NCBI GenBank assembly: GCA_025928215.1
Contig: JAICJW010000093.1
Location: 1-12,438, forward strand
From: Chloroflexia bacterium
GTDB lineage: Bacteria; Chloroflexota; Chloroflexia; Thermomicrobiales; JALYUS01
Reading direction: 5' to 3'
Length of the DNA stretch: 12,438 nucleotides
Shown: positions 1 to 7,006 of the stretch, in pieces
Position numbering within the stretch: position 1 is the stretch's first letter
Layout of the letters: each line of letters starts with the position of its first letter
The notes under the pieces: model-generated
The model's input: the letters and a program-made list of their open reading frames with translations, nothing else
Told to the model about the DNA's origin: nothing
The model's database searches: none
Made by a program: the position numbers and the translations under genes

Positions 1-1
1 C

Positions 2-151
2 ACGATCGTATCGGGCATCAAGGCCCGCTCGGAAGGCGTTGTTGATTGCATCGGCTTCCCACTGCCGCCCGACCCCGCTGCCCCAAGCGACGACTATCTC
101 CGCGCGCTCAATGCCCTCCGCGAGATCACCTCAGCAGCGGACGCGCGCTGA
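2..151 (+). CDS. 3' end of an unidentified protein (partial)
   Basis: An open frame enters from the left edge and ends at a TGA at 149-151, leaving 49 C-terminal residues that start TIVSGIKARSEGVVDCIGF and end SAADAR. The composition is normal for a soluble protein: mixed charged and hydrophobic residues with a final amphipathic helix around DDYLRALNALREI. The neighbouring gene is convergent, so this belongs to a different transcription unit from the minus-strand cluster. I do not recognise the family. The segment loosely recalls the C-terminus of F420-dependent luciferase-like oxidoreductases, but that is a guess. No start is visible. The stop lies 14 nt before the hairpin repeat at 166-249. 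Confidence 0.55.
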   Translation, partial: TIVSGIKARSEGVVDCIGFPLPPDPAAPSDDYLRALNALREITSAADAR

Positions 152-165
152 AGTCGGAAAACAGC

Positions 166-249
166 GAACCACGAAGGCACGAAGAGCGCGAAGAAGAGAA
201 GGTAATGAGCGCCTATTCCCTCTTTGTGCCCTTCGTGCCTTCGTGGTTC
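166..249. repeat. Palindromic tandem-unit hairpin, GAAG family
   Basis: The arms are 166-184 and 231-249, which are 19-nt perfect reverse complements (GAACCACGAAGG... against ...CCTTCGTGGTTC). G.U-type mismatches extend the pairing to about 194 and 221, leaving a loop of roughly 26 nt. Each arm is built of units ending in CGAAG, spaced 8 then 9 nt. It sits between two convergent genes, 14 nt after the left stop and 10 nt after the stop of the DUF35 gene on the minus strand. On the minus strand a short TTTT lies just past the stem, so it could act as a weak terminator for the long operon. There is no U-tract in the plus direction. No transposase or ORF is associated. Confidence 0.85.
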
Positions 250-259
250 ACACGTATCT

Positions 260-679
260 CTACGTCTGCGCGGGGCGGAACTTCGGCAGCGTGATGTCCT
301 CCGTCACGTCGTCGTAGACGAGTTCAACGGGCATGCCGATCTTGACGTGTTCGGGATCGGGCTGGATGTCAATCAGATTGGACATCATCCGCACGCCCTC
401 GTCCAGTTCGATCAACGCGACGACGTACGGCAGTTCTTCCGCGAATCCCGGCGCGCGATTGGCGTGAACGATCGTGAAGGCATGGAGCACGCCGTTGCCG
501 GAGACCGGCTCCCACGAGAGATTGCCGGAGAGCGTGTACGGGCTTAACCCGCGCGGATAAAAGAAGAACTTGCCGGTGTCATTGCAGCGTTGAATCTTCA
601 TCGCGTGCGCCTTCAGGCTCTCCCAGTACGGCGCGGTGACGGGATCGGACTGCGGCAGCGGTTTCTTGTACTCAGCCAT
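260..679 (-). CDS. DUF35 OB-fold protein, degenerate zinc ribbon (thiolase/aldolase partner)
   Basis: This 139-aa protein has the layout of the DUF35 (rubredoxin-like zinc ribbon plus OB-fold) family. An N-terminal helix (APYWESLKAHAMKIQRC, about residues 16-32) is followed by a ribbon region at 32-55 and an OB-fold from about 57 (VSGNGVLHAFTIVHANRAPGF) to about 132. Family members bind thiolase-fold enzymes and are needed for their activity, for example ChsH2 with Ltp2 in steroid degradation and the archaeal acetoacetyl-CoA thiolase/HMG-CoA synthase bridge. The usual CxxC...CxxC is reduced to C32, T35, S46 and T49, so tetra-Cys zinc binding looks lost. The ATG follows the upstream thiolase-like stop by 3 nt, and its GGGGAGGG ribosome site lies inside that gene, so the two are probably translationally coupled. 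Family assignment is firm; the substrate is unknown. Confidence 0.9.
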   Translation of the reverse strand: MAEYKKPLPQSDPVTAPYWESLKAHAMKIQRCNDTGKFFFYPRGLSPYTLSGNLSWEPVSGNGVLHAFTIVHANRAPGFAEELPYVVALIELDEGVRMMSNLIDIQPDPEHVKIGMPVELVYDDVTEDITLPKFRPAQT

Positions 680-682
680 CGG

Positions 683-1834
683 TTATGCCCTCCCCAGAAT
701 CGCGGTGCCAGCGGACGAGAGGACGCCGCCCGTGCCGTGGACGACGGCCAGTTTCGCGTCCTTCACCTGCCGGATGCCTTGATCCTGATAATCGTGCCGC
801 AGCTGCCGCACCGCTTCGATGATCGCAAACATCCCGTACATGCCAGGGTGGTTATACGAGAGGCCGCCGCCGTTCGTGTTCATTGGAAAGTCGCCACCCG
901 GTGCGGTGCGCTGACCGCTGACGAATGCGCCGCCCTCGCCCTTGGCGCAGAAACCGAGTTCTTCGAGCGACAACAGCACCGTATATGTGAACGAATCGTA
1001 AATCATCGCCAGATCGAGATCGGCGTGCTTCACGCCCGCCATCTCGAAGGCGCGCCGCCCGGAGTGCCGCGCCGCGAAGGCGGTCAGGCTCGGCATCTGC
1101 GAGATCATCGCGTGGTCGTGCCCCTCACCGACGCCGAGCACGGCTATGGGTGTCTGCTTCAGATCGCGCGCCCGCTCCATCGAGGTCATCACATACGCGC
1201 CGCCCGCGTCAGTGACGAGGCAGCAGTCGAGCAGGTTGAACGGCCAGGAGATCAGGCGGGAGTTCAGCACATCCTCAATCGTGATCGGGTCGCGCATCAT
1301 CGCCTTCGGGTTGAGCATCGCCCACTTGCGGGTGGCGACGGCGATCTCCGCCAGTTGCTCCTTCGTCGTGCCGTACTCGTACATATGGCGCGAGCAGGCC
1401 ATCGCGTACGCGCCGACCGGTTGCGGCAGGCCGAACGGCGCTTCGAACTGGTTGCGGAGCGCATCCCGCGCGACCGCCGGGCCAGCCATGCCAACGCGCG
1501 AGCGGCCGCTTTCGCCATGCGTGACGAGGGCCACCTCGCAGCGCCCGGTCGCAATCGCTGTCGCGGCGTGGGCGATGTGGATAACGAACGACGAGCCACC
1601 GACCGCCGTCGTATCCGTCACCTTCGGCTCGATGCCGAGGTATTCACCGAGTTCGAGCGTCGAAATCCCAGCAGTAAAGAGGCCATCTACATCGTTCTTC
1701 GTCAGCCCCGCCTCCGCCAGGGCAGAGCGCGCCGCCTCGGCATGCAGCATGATCGCCGGTTTGTCCGGCACTCGCCCAATCTGGTCAGATTCCGCCACCC
1801 CAACGATGGCCGTCTTCCCCGAAAGACTCTCCAT
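683..1834 (-). CDS. Thiolase-fold protein of the SCP-x/Ltp type (possible retro-aldolase)
   Basis: This 383-aa protein belongs to the thiolase-like acetyl-CoA acetyltransferase/lipid-transfer group. The start was set at the ATG at 1834, preceded by AAGGTGGAGG. A longer frame to 1897 runs into the hairpin repeat and is rejected. The N-terminal thiolase half covers about 6-225 and the C-terminal half about 228-383. Where classical thiolases carry the nucleophilic Cys, this protein reads AVGGSSF (77-83), with no Cys. The NEAF-like motif is YDSFT (279-283). A GGGLSYNHPG segment (322-331) supplies the conserved His329, and the final CxG position is HGTGG (366-370). Ltp2-type enzymes in steroid degradation are thiolase-fold aldolases that also lack the Cys and act with a DUF35 partner, which is encoded immediately downstream here. 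Either C-C retro-aldol cleavage or a divergent thiolysis is possible. It would be the last step of the pathway. Confidence 0.87.
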   Translation of the reverse strand: MESLSGKTAIVGVAESDQIGRVPDKPAIMLHAEAARSALAEAGLTKNDVDGLFTAGISTLELGEYLGIEPKVTDTTAVGGSSFVIHIAHAATAIATGRCEVALVTHGESGRSRVGMAGPAVARDALRNQFEAPFGLPQPVGAYAMACSRHMYEYGTTKEQLAEIAVATRKWAMLNPKAMMRDPITIEDVLNSRLISWPFNLLDCCLVTDAGGAYVMTSMERARDLKQTPIAVLGVGEGHDHAMISQMPSLTAFAARHSGRRAFEMAGVKHADLDLAMIYDSFTYTVLLSLEELGFCAKGEGGAFVSGQRTAPGGDFPMNTNGGGLSYNHPGMYGMFAIIEAVRQLRHDYQDQGIRQVKDAKLAVVHGTGGVLSSAGTAILGRA

Positions 1835-1872
1835 AGCCTCCACCTTTCCTAAGCCAACGGAGCGAAAGCGTT

Positions 1873-1983
1873 TGAACCGCAGAGACGCAGAGAACACAGA
1901 GATCGTAAAAGGAGGAAGGACATACGGTAATCTCTTTTACCCATCCTCATTTCTCTCTGCGTCCTCTGCGTCTCTGCGGTTCA
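1873..1983. repeat. Palindromic tandem-unit hairpin, CAGAG family (copy 1)
   Basis: The arms are 1873-1892 and 1964-1983, 20 nt perfectly complementary (TGAACCGCAGAG... against ...CTCTGCGGTTCA). A further 9 nt (1893-1901 with 1955-1963) pairs with two mismatches. The units end in CAGAG, spaced 8 then 9 nt. Inside the loop a second stem can form between GTAAAAG (1905-1911) and CTTTTAC (1934-1940). On the minus strand the hairpin begins 18 nt after the stop of the SDR at 2002 and ends 38 nt before the thiolase-like start, so it sits inside the presumed operon. No U-tract follows it. Confidence 0.87.
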
Positions 1984-2001
1984 TATCCGGTTTCTTCCCC
2001 G

Positions 2002-3015
2002 CTAGACCCACGTCAGTTCGTGGTACGGTTCGATCTTCGTGCCCCAGAAACTGAGGCCGTTGCCGACATCTATCCACTGGCCCGCCGGAATTTCCTCGAT
2101 CTCCGTGCCAAAGTTGGAGCGGTTCTTCTGCTCCTCAAGGTCGGAGCCGAACGCCTGCGGGATCACCGTGCAGAGTTCCTCCACCGTCCAGCGATGGTCA
2201 GCGCGCAGGGTCTTGATGATCTTCGGCTGCGCCATCAAGGCGACATTGTAACCAAATGAGCCGAAGATATGCCCGTTGATCTCCTGTGCGGCGTCACTGG
2301 CGAGGAAGGCGATCAGCGGCGCGACGTTGTCCGGGTCCCGCGCGGTGCCGACCGCCAGTTCGCTCGGCAACTTGCCGGTATGGGCAACCGCCTCCCGCGC
2401 GCGCGGGATCGAGTCAATCATCCGCGTGTGGCCGGTCGGCAGGATGGCGTTCGCCGTCACGCCGTAGCGCGCGAGGCCATTCGCGCAACTGAGCGTCAGG
2501 CCGATGATGCCCGCCTTCGCCGCCGCGTAGTTCGGTTGCCCCGGCGCGCCGAACGCCGAGGTGGAGGAAAAGTTAATCATCCGGCCCGATCGCTGCTCGC
2601 GGAAGCGCACCGAGGCATGGCGACAGGTGTTGAACGTCCCCTTCAGGTGGACGTCGATCACCGCCTGCCATTCCTCCTCCGCCATGTTGAAGATCATCCG
2701 GTCCCGCAGGATGCCCGCGACATTGACGACGATGTCTATCTTGCCGAAGGTACTCACCGCCTGCTCGATCATCCCTTCGGCAGCCTCGTAATCGCTGACG
2801 GAATCGGTATTCGCGACCGCGTTGCCGCCCGCCGCCTGAATCTCCGCCGCCACCGTCGCGGCGGGGCCGGTATCTACGCCGTGCCCATCGAGGCTGGCGC
2901 CGAGATCATTGACGACGAGCGACGCGCCCTCCTGCGCGAGCAGATGCGCGACGCCCCGACCGATTCCCCGCCCCGCGCCTGTCACGAGCGCGACTTTTCC
3001 CTCAAGGAGTCCCAT
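2002..3015 (-). CDS. SDR-family 3-hydroxyacyl-CoA dehydrogenase-like oxidoreductase (paralogue 2)
   Basis: This 337-aa short-chain dehydrogenase carries the NAD(P)-binding TGAGRGIG (12-19), an NDLG segment (36-39) after beta-2, NVAG (98-101), catalytic Ser150, and YAAAK with Tyr163 and Lys167. The segment around MIFNMAEEEW (107-116) and the overall pattern resemble the (3R)-hydroxyacyl-CoA dehydrogenase domain of MFE-2/17-beta-HSD4 proteins, so oxidation of a 3-hydroxyacyl-CoA is the likely step. About 85 residues beyond the usual SDR core form a C-terminal extension of unknown role. The ATG at 3015 is preceded by GTGAGGAG. It lies 19 nt after the stop of a close paralogue, with which it aligns without gaps for the first 200 residues (about 70% identity by my own count). 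The exact substrate is not deducible. Confidence 0.9.
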   Translation of the reverse strand: MGLLEGKVALVTGAGRGIGRGVAHLLAQEGASLVVNDLGASLDGHGVDTGPAATVAAEIQAAGGNAVANTDSVSDYEAAEGMIEQAVSTFGKIDIVVNVAGILRDRMIFNMAEEEWQAVIDVHLKGTFNTCRHASVRFREQRSGRMINFSSTSAFGAPGQPNYAAAKAGIIGLTLSCANGLARYGVTANAILPTGHTRMIDSIPRAREAVAHTGKLPSELAVGTARDPDNVAPLIAFLASDAAQEINGHIFGSFGYNVALMAQPKIIKTLRADHRWTVEELCTVIPQAFGSDLEEQKNRSNFGTEIEEIPAGQWIDVGNGLSFWGTKIEPYHELTWV

Positions 3016-3034
3016 TATGCGTTCTCCTCACTTC

Positions 3035-4066
3035 TTACTTTTTCTTCGCGTCGTAGTACGCGCGGCGCTCCCACAGCTCCACACCGGGCGCGATCGCCTC
3101 CCAACTCGCCGGGTCCGCCTGCATCGCGGCGGTGCCGCGCGCCGGACGTTCCATCCCCGGCAGTTGCACTGGTTCGGGCAATTTCACCGCGTCGCCAATG
3201 TGCTTGGGGACGATCTCCGCCAGTTCGGACGGCTTCCACCGCCGCTCCGCCTGGAAAACGTCCGCGAGTTCCCAATGGGAGTACATCTGGATGACGTTGC
3301 CGCGCACGCCGAAGAACTGCCCATTGACGTTCGCCGCGTCGTCCGTCGCGAGGTAGGCGACCATCGGGGCGACATTCGCCGGATCGCCCTCCGTACCCTC
3401 CGCCAGTTCGCTCGGCGCTTTGCCTTCGTGCTCCTGCGCGAACTGATGGCCGCGCGGTGTCGAATCTATCATCCGCGTCGTCGCGCCGGGGAGGATGGCG
3501 TTCGCCGTCACGCCGTACTTGGCGAGGCTGTTGGCAAGGACGGCGGTGAGGCCGAGAATGCCGTACTTCGCCGCACCGTAGTTCGGCTGACCGGGGCTGC
3601 CCCATGCGGAGACGCTGGAGAAATTAATAATCCGCCCGCTCCCCTGCTGCCGCATGACCACTGAGGCATGACGCGAGGTGTTGAACGTGCCGTTCAGATG
3701 CACCGCGACGACGATGTCCCACTCCGCCTCACTCATGTTGAAGATCATCCGGTCGCGCAGGATGCCCGCGACATTGACGAGGATGTCCAGCTTGCCGAAA
3801 TTATCAATCGCCTGCTGGACCATCTCGCCCGCCGCATCGTAGTCCGCGACGGAACCGGTGTTGGCAACGGCGTTGCCGCCCGCCGCCTTGATCTCGTTGA
3901 CAACCTGCTGGGCGACCGAGACATCGCTGCCCTCACCGCCCAACCCGGTGCCGAGATCATTGACGACGACCGACGCGCCTTCCGCCGCGAGAAGCATCGC
4001 GATTCCCCGCCCGATCCCCCGGCCCGCTCCGGTCACGATAGCCGATTTTCCATCCAGTTTACCCAT
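3035..4066 (-). CDS. SDR-family 3-hydroxyacyl-CoA dehydrogenase-like oxidoreductase (paralogue 1)
   Basis: This 343-aa SDR has TGAGRGIG (12-19), NDLG (36-39), NVAG (98-101), catalytic Ser150, and Tyr163/Lys167 in YGAAK. The start was set at the ATG at 4066. An in-frame ATG at 4078 lies directly upstream, but the GGGAGGA ribosome site falls between the two ATGs. With the 4066 start, every motif lands at the same residue number as in the downstream paralogue. The C-terminal extension (about 250-343) diverges from the paralogue and ends YYDAKKK. It lies 17 nt after the metallophosphoesterase stop and 19 nt before the second SDR. The likely role is oxidation of a hydroxyacyl-CoA with NAD(P)+. The pair could serve different chain lengths or stereoisomers, or form a heteromer. 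Confidence 0.9.
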   Translation of the reverse strand: MGKLDGKSAIVTGAGRGIGRGIAMLLAAEGASVVVNDLGTGLGGEGSDVSVAQQVVNEIKAAGGNAVANTGSVADYDAAGEMVQQAIDNFGKLDILVNVAGILRDRMIFNMSEAEWDIVVAVHLNGTFNTSRHASVVMRQQGSGRIINFSSVSAWGSPGQPNYGAAKYGILGLTAVLANSLAKYGVTANAILPGATTRMIDSTPRGHQFAQEHEGKAPSELAEGTEGDPANVAPMVAYLATDDAANVNGQFFGVRGNVIQMYSHWELADVFQAERRWKPSELAEIVPKHIGDAVKLPEPVQLPGMERPARGTAAMQADPASWEAIAPGVELWERRAYYDAKKK

Positions 4067-4083
4067 ACGTCCTCCCATGCGTG

Positions 4084-4671
4084 TTAAACCTGTCGGAACT
4101 CGATAATCTGTGTCGTGCGATCCCAGATGGCAAACTGGCCAATGGCGAGCGCGCCGGGATTGATTAAGTAACGGCGGCGCGGATCGAGCGTCAGCCTGCC
4201 GCGTGCGATGTCTATCGTGCCCCGCTCATTACGCGCGCTCCGGTAGTGCGTATGCCCGGCGAAGGTGATCCGGGCATCGGTGTCGTCCGCAGGCGTTTCC
4301 GGCGCGCCCAGCACGCGCAGGAGCGGGTTCACCTGCCCCCACTCGTCCCCTTCATGCGTCAGGCAGACACCCTCGATCACGACGCGCTTGCGCAGATCGC
4401 TGAGCAACCGGATCGTTTCATCGCGCAGATCCACCTCCTGCCGGGCTGCCGCGAGCGCGATCTCCCGCTCGTGATTGCCGTAGACACCGACCACATGCCA
4501 GTCCGCCAATGCCCGCGCACACGCATCCGCCTGCTCGGTACGGTCTATCAAATCGCCGAGGAGCGCGATTGTCGCCACTCCTTCCGCGCGGCACTCCTTC
4601 AGGGCCTGGCTGAGTGTCCGGTGCGCGCCATGGACATCCGCGAACAGCCCGACGACCGCGCCGAGATTCAT
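4084..4671 (-). CDS. Calcineurin-like metallophosphoesterase (YfcE/MJ0936-like)
   Basis: This 195-aa protein, close to the usual length for small bacterial phosphodiesterases, carries the full metallophosphoesterase motif set. D-x-H is at 12-14 (ADVHG), GD at 39-40 (GDLIDR), GNHE at 65-68, a metal His at 106 (THEGD) and GHTH at 139-142. Together these bind a two-metal centre that hydrolyses phosphomono- or phosphodiesters; the natural substrate is unknown. There is no signal peptide or membrane segment, so it should be cytoplasmic. Its ATG overlaps the stop of the acyl-CoA synthetase in an ATGA arrangement (4671-4668), indicating translational coupling. A phosphoesterase is an unexpected member of an acyl-CoA operon. 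It could be a housekeeping passenger or act on a nucleotide or CoA-derived by-product. Confidence 0.9.
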   Translation of the reverse strand: MNLGAVVGLFADVHGAHRTLSQALKECRAEGVATIALLGDLIDRTEQADACARALADWHVVGVYGNHEREIALAAARQEVDLRDETIRLLSDLRKRVVIEGVCLTHEGDEWGQVNPLLRVLGAPETPADDTDARITFAGHTHYRSARNERGTIDIARGRLTLDPRRRYLINPGALAIGQFAIWDRTTQIIEFRQV

Positions 4672-6911
4672 GCTGCTCCGTTCGTTCCCGGCACAATCAG
4701 GCAGTCCACCACCCGCGCGCCCATGCCTCGGTCGAAGACGAGTAGCGGATTGATGTCAATCTCGCTGATGACATCGCGCAGATCGAGGCAGAGTTGCGAG
4801 AACGTGCCGAGAATGTTTACGACCGCGTCCGTATCGGCGGGCGCCGCGCCGCGCGCCCCTTCGAGGATCGCCGCGCCGCGCAGGCGCGCCAGCATCGCGC
4901 GGCTGTCGTGCTCCGTCAGCGGCGGCACGCCGAGCGCGACATCCTTCAGCACCTCGACGAAGATGCCCCCGAGCCCGACCGCCACCGCCGGGCCATAGAC
5001 CGGGTCCTGCGTCATGCCGAGGATCAGTTCTCGCCCACCCGTGACCATCTCCTGCACGAGGACGCCGCCGAGTTGCGCCTCCGGATTGTATTTCCACGCG
5101 TTCGCGATTACCGTCTCGAAGCCAACGCGCACTGCGCCCTCGTCCGCGACGTTGAGCAGGACGCCGCCCGCCTCCGTCTTGTGCGCGATGTCAGGCGACT
5201 CGATTTTGAGCGCGACCGGGTAGCCGATTTCCCGTGCCGCGCGCGCGGCTTCATCGGCGTTCGTCGCCAGCCGCTCCCGCGTCACGGGGATGCCGTAGAG
5301 AGTGAGCAGGTCTTTCGCGGTGCGTTCCACCAGCGGCTTGCCGTTCGCGGCGGCAACGAGCGCCCGCGCCTGTTCCGCGCGGGCTGAGTCCGCTCCCGAC
5401 TGCTGCCTGCCAACGACCGACTGCGCGCGCGTCCGCTGGAAGTCGGCATAGCGGATCAGCGAGCGCACGGCGCGCAAGCCATTTTCCACGCCTTGCAAGA
5501 AGGGGACGCCATCCCATTTCATCGTCGGCTCGACCGGGTCCTGATCGTAGCGACGGCCATCCTGCACGCGGCCGGTGACCAGGGACATGATGAAGAAGTT
5601 CTTGTCCGGGTAGCGCTCCGGCATCGTCCGCAAAACTTCACCGACCGGCGTCGTCAGGTCAACGCGGCTCGGATAGGCCTGGCCGTAAATCACCGTGTGG
5701 ATATTCGGGTCCTCGGCCATCGCGACGAGCGAGCCTTCCATGATCTCTGGCTGCGTCGCTGCCTGTCCGGTCGTATCGAGCGGGTTACCGACGGTGCCAT
5801 ACTCCGGGATAACCGGCATCAGCTTCGCGACCGTCTCCGGCGCGAGCGCCGGCAACGAGACGCCGAGGTCCTGGCTGAGGTCCGCGACGAGGCCGCACGC
5901 GCCACCGGAGACGAAGATCGTTCCGACGCCGGGGCCGTTCGGCAGCCGCTTTGCATGGAAGACGGCGAGCGTCTCGATCATCTCATCGAGGTTGTAGACG
6001 CGGACGATGCCGTACTGCCGCATGATCGCGTCCGCGATCGCATCGGAGCCAACGAGCGAGCCAGTATGCGCCTGCGCGGCCCGCTTGCCCGCGTCGGAGC
6101 GCCCAACCTTGAGGACGACGAGCGGCTTCCGGCGTTCCGCCGCCATCTCCGCCACGCGGAGCAGTTTTTGCGGATCGCGGAACTGCTCGATGAAGCAGCC
6201 GACCACCTGCGTCTCGTCGTCCTCGACGCAGTAGCGCATGAAATCGGTCGCGTCGAGATCCGCTTCATTGCCGGTAGTGACAACGTAGGTATAACCGAAC
6301 TCGCGTTCGAGCGGCGGGATCACGGCGCTATAGGCGAGCAGCCCGCTCTGGAAGACGATCCCAATTGGGCCACGCCGCACATTGGCATACGCACCCGATT
6401 TCGCGACCATCTTCGCGGGGGTGCTGATGATGCCGAGGCAGTTCGGTCCGACGACACGGATACCCGTGCGCCGCGCGAAGGCGCGAATCTGCTCCTGCCG
6501 CTGATGCGCTTCATCGTCGCTCTGCTCGCCGAAACCACTGGTGATGATGTTGACCGCGCCGACCCCGGCGCGCTCCGCCTGCCCGAGCACATCGAGGACG
6601 AGAGTGCTCGGCACGACGACCATCGCAAGGTCCACACTGCCGGGAATCGCGTCGAGCGTCGGGTAGCATGGGCAGCCGAGCACTTCCTGATGCCGCGGCG
6701 TGACGCCGAACACCTCGCCCTCGTAACCATTGTTGAGCAGCAAACGATGGATATTGAAGGCGAACCCCGGACGCGGTGTCGCCCCGACAATCGCGACGCG
6801 CTTCGGATGAAACAACGCAGTCATTGAGCGGGTGAACCGCTCCTGCTCATTCCCCGTTACCTGCAGCCCGGTCGCGGCACCGCCCTCGGGTGCCTGCGGT
6901 GTAGTTGTCAT
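4668..6911 (-). CDS. Fused alpha-beta ADP-forming acyl-CoA synthetase (acetate-CoA ligase family)
   Basis: This protein of about 747 aa interconverts acid + CoA + ATP and acyl-CoA + ADP + Pi through a phosphohistidine. Domains in order: a CoA-binding Rossmann domain (about 28-160, HPKRVAIVGATPRPG); a succinyl-CoA-ligase-like region (about 165-480) with the phosphorylatable His at about 282 in AQAHTGSLVGSD; and a C-terminal ATP-grasp beta part (about 515-747) with the HKTEAGGV motif near 577, VQEMVTGGRELILGM near 620 and SEIDINPLL near 717. No GNAT acetyltransferase domain is attached. An in-frame GTG at 6917 would add two residues, but the ATG at 6911 has the better spacing (8 nt) from AGAGGGG and is preferred. 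The stop overlaps the metallophosphoesterase start. It is the likely activation, or energy-conserving release, step. The acid used is unknown. Confidence 0.92.
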   Translation of the reverse strand: MTTTPQAPEGGAATGLQVTGNEQERFTRSMTALFHPKRVAIVGATPRPGFAFNIHRLLLNNGYEGEVFGVTPRHQEVLGCPCYPTLDAIPGSVDLAMVVVPSTLVLDVLGQAERAGVGAVNIITSGFGEQSDDEAHQRQEQIRAFARRTGIRVVGPNCLGIISTPAKMVAKSGAYANVRRGPIGIVFQSGLLAYSAVIPPLEREFGYTYVVTTGNEADLDATDFMRYCVEDDETQVVGCFIEQFRDPQKLLRVAEMAAERRKPLVVLKVGRSDAGKRAAQAHTGSLVGSDAIADAIMRQYGIVRVYNLDEMIETLAVFHAKRLPNGPGVGTIFVSGGACGLVADLSQDLGVSLPALAPETVAKLMPVIPEYGTVGNPLDTTGQAATQPEIMEGSLVAMAEDPNIHTVIYGQAYPSRVDLTTPVGEVLRTMPERYPDKNFFIMSLVTGRVQDGRRYDQDPVEPTMKWDGVPFLQGVENGLRAVRSLIRYADFQRTRAQSVVGRQQSGADSARAEQARALVAAANGKPLVERTAKDLLTLYGIPVTRERLATNADEAARAAREIGYPVALKIESPDIAHKTEAGGVLLNVADEGAVRVGFETVIANAWKYNPEAQLGGVLVQEMVTGGRELILGMTQDPVYGPAVAVGLGGIFVEVLKDVALGVPPLTEHDSRAMLARLRGAAILEGARGAAPADTDAVVNILGTFSQLCLDLRDVISEIDINPLLVFDRGMGARVVDCLIVPGTNGAA

Positions 6912-6930
6912 CCCCACATCCCCTCTGGCG

Positions 6931-7003
6931 GGTTCGGTGTTCGGAGTTCGGAGATGGAACGATCCCCCCTGATTCTCGAACTCCGAACCCCGAACTCCGA
7001 ACC
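6931..7003. repeat. Palindromic heptamer hairpin, TTCGG family
   Basis: The left arm has three 7-nt units of form NGTTCGG (6931-6951). The right arm has matching units of form CCGAACN (6983-7003), preceded by a degenerate fourth unit (CTCGAAC). Each pair of units is complementary at 6 or 7 of 7 positions. The loop is about 31 nt and contains a C-run. On the minus strand the hairpin begins only 3 nt after the MaoC stop codon (7007-7009) and ends 19 nt before the preferred synthetase start, just ahead of its ribosome site. It may be a processing, attenuation or stability element. No U-tract is visible. Confidence 0.85.
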
Positions 7004-7006
7004 TCC

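Noticed and set aside
166..249. CRISPR-like array, because of the short spaced repeats
   Set aside because: The units are 7-9 nt with no unique spacers of regular length and are mirrored. No cas genes are present.
590..1852. 420-codon plus-strand open frame opposite the thiolase-fold gene
   Set aside because: It has a low-complexity Arg/Ala-rich translation, no ribosome site that fits, and lies fully antisense to a well-supported gene.
1835..1897. N-terminal extension of the thiolase-fold protein (22 extra codons)
   Set aside because: The extension is translated from the edge of the hairpin repeat. The ATG at 1834 has a good AAGGTGGAGG site and gives a start that fits the fold.
1873..1983. 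Insertion sequence or transposase-bearing MITE
   Set aside because: I see no transposase remnant and no clear target-site duplication at any of the palindromes. Mobility remains possible but unsupported.
5493..6827. 444-codon plus-strand open frame opposite the acyl-CoA synthetase
   Set aside because: The minus-strand protein has a full set of synthetase motifs. The plus-strand product shows no family pattern and is an antisense shadow.
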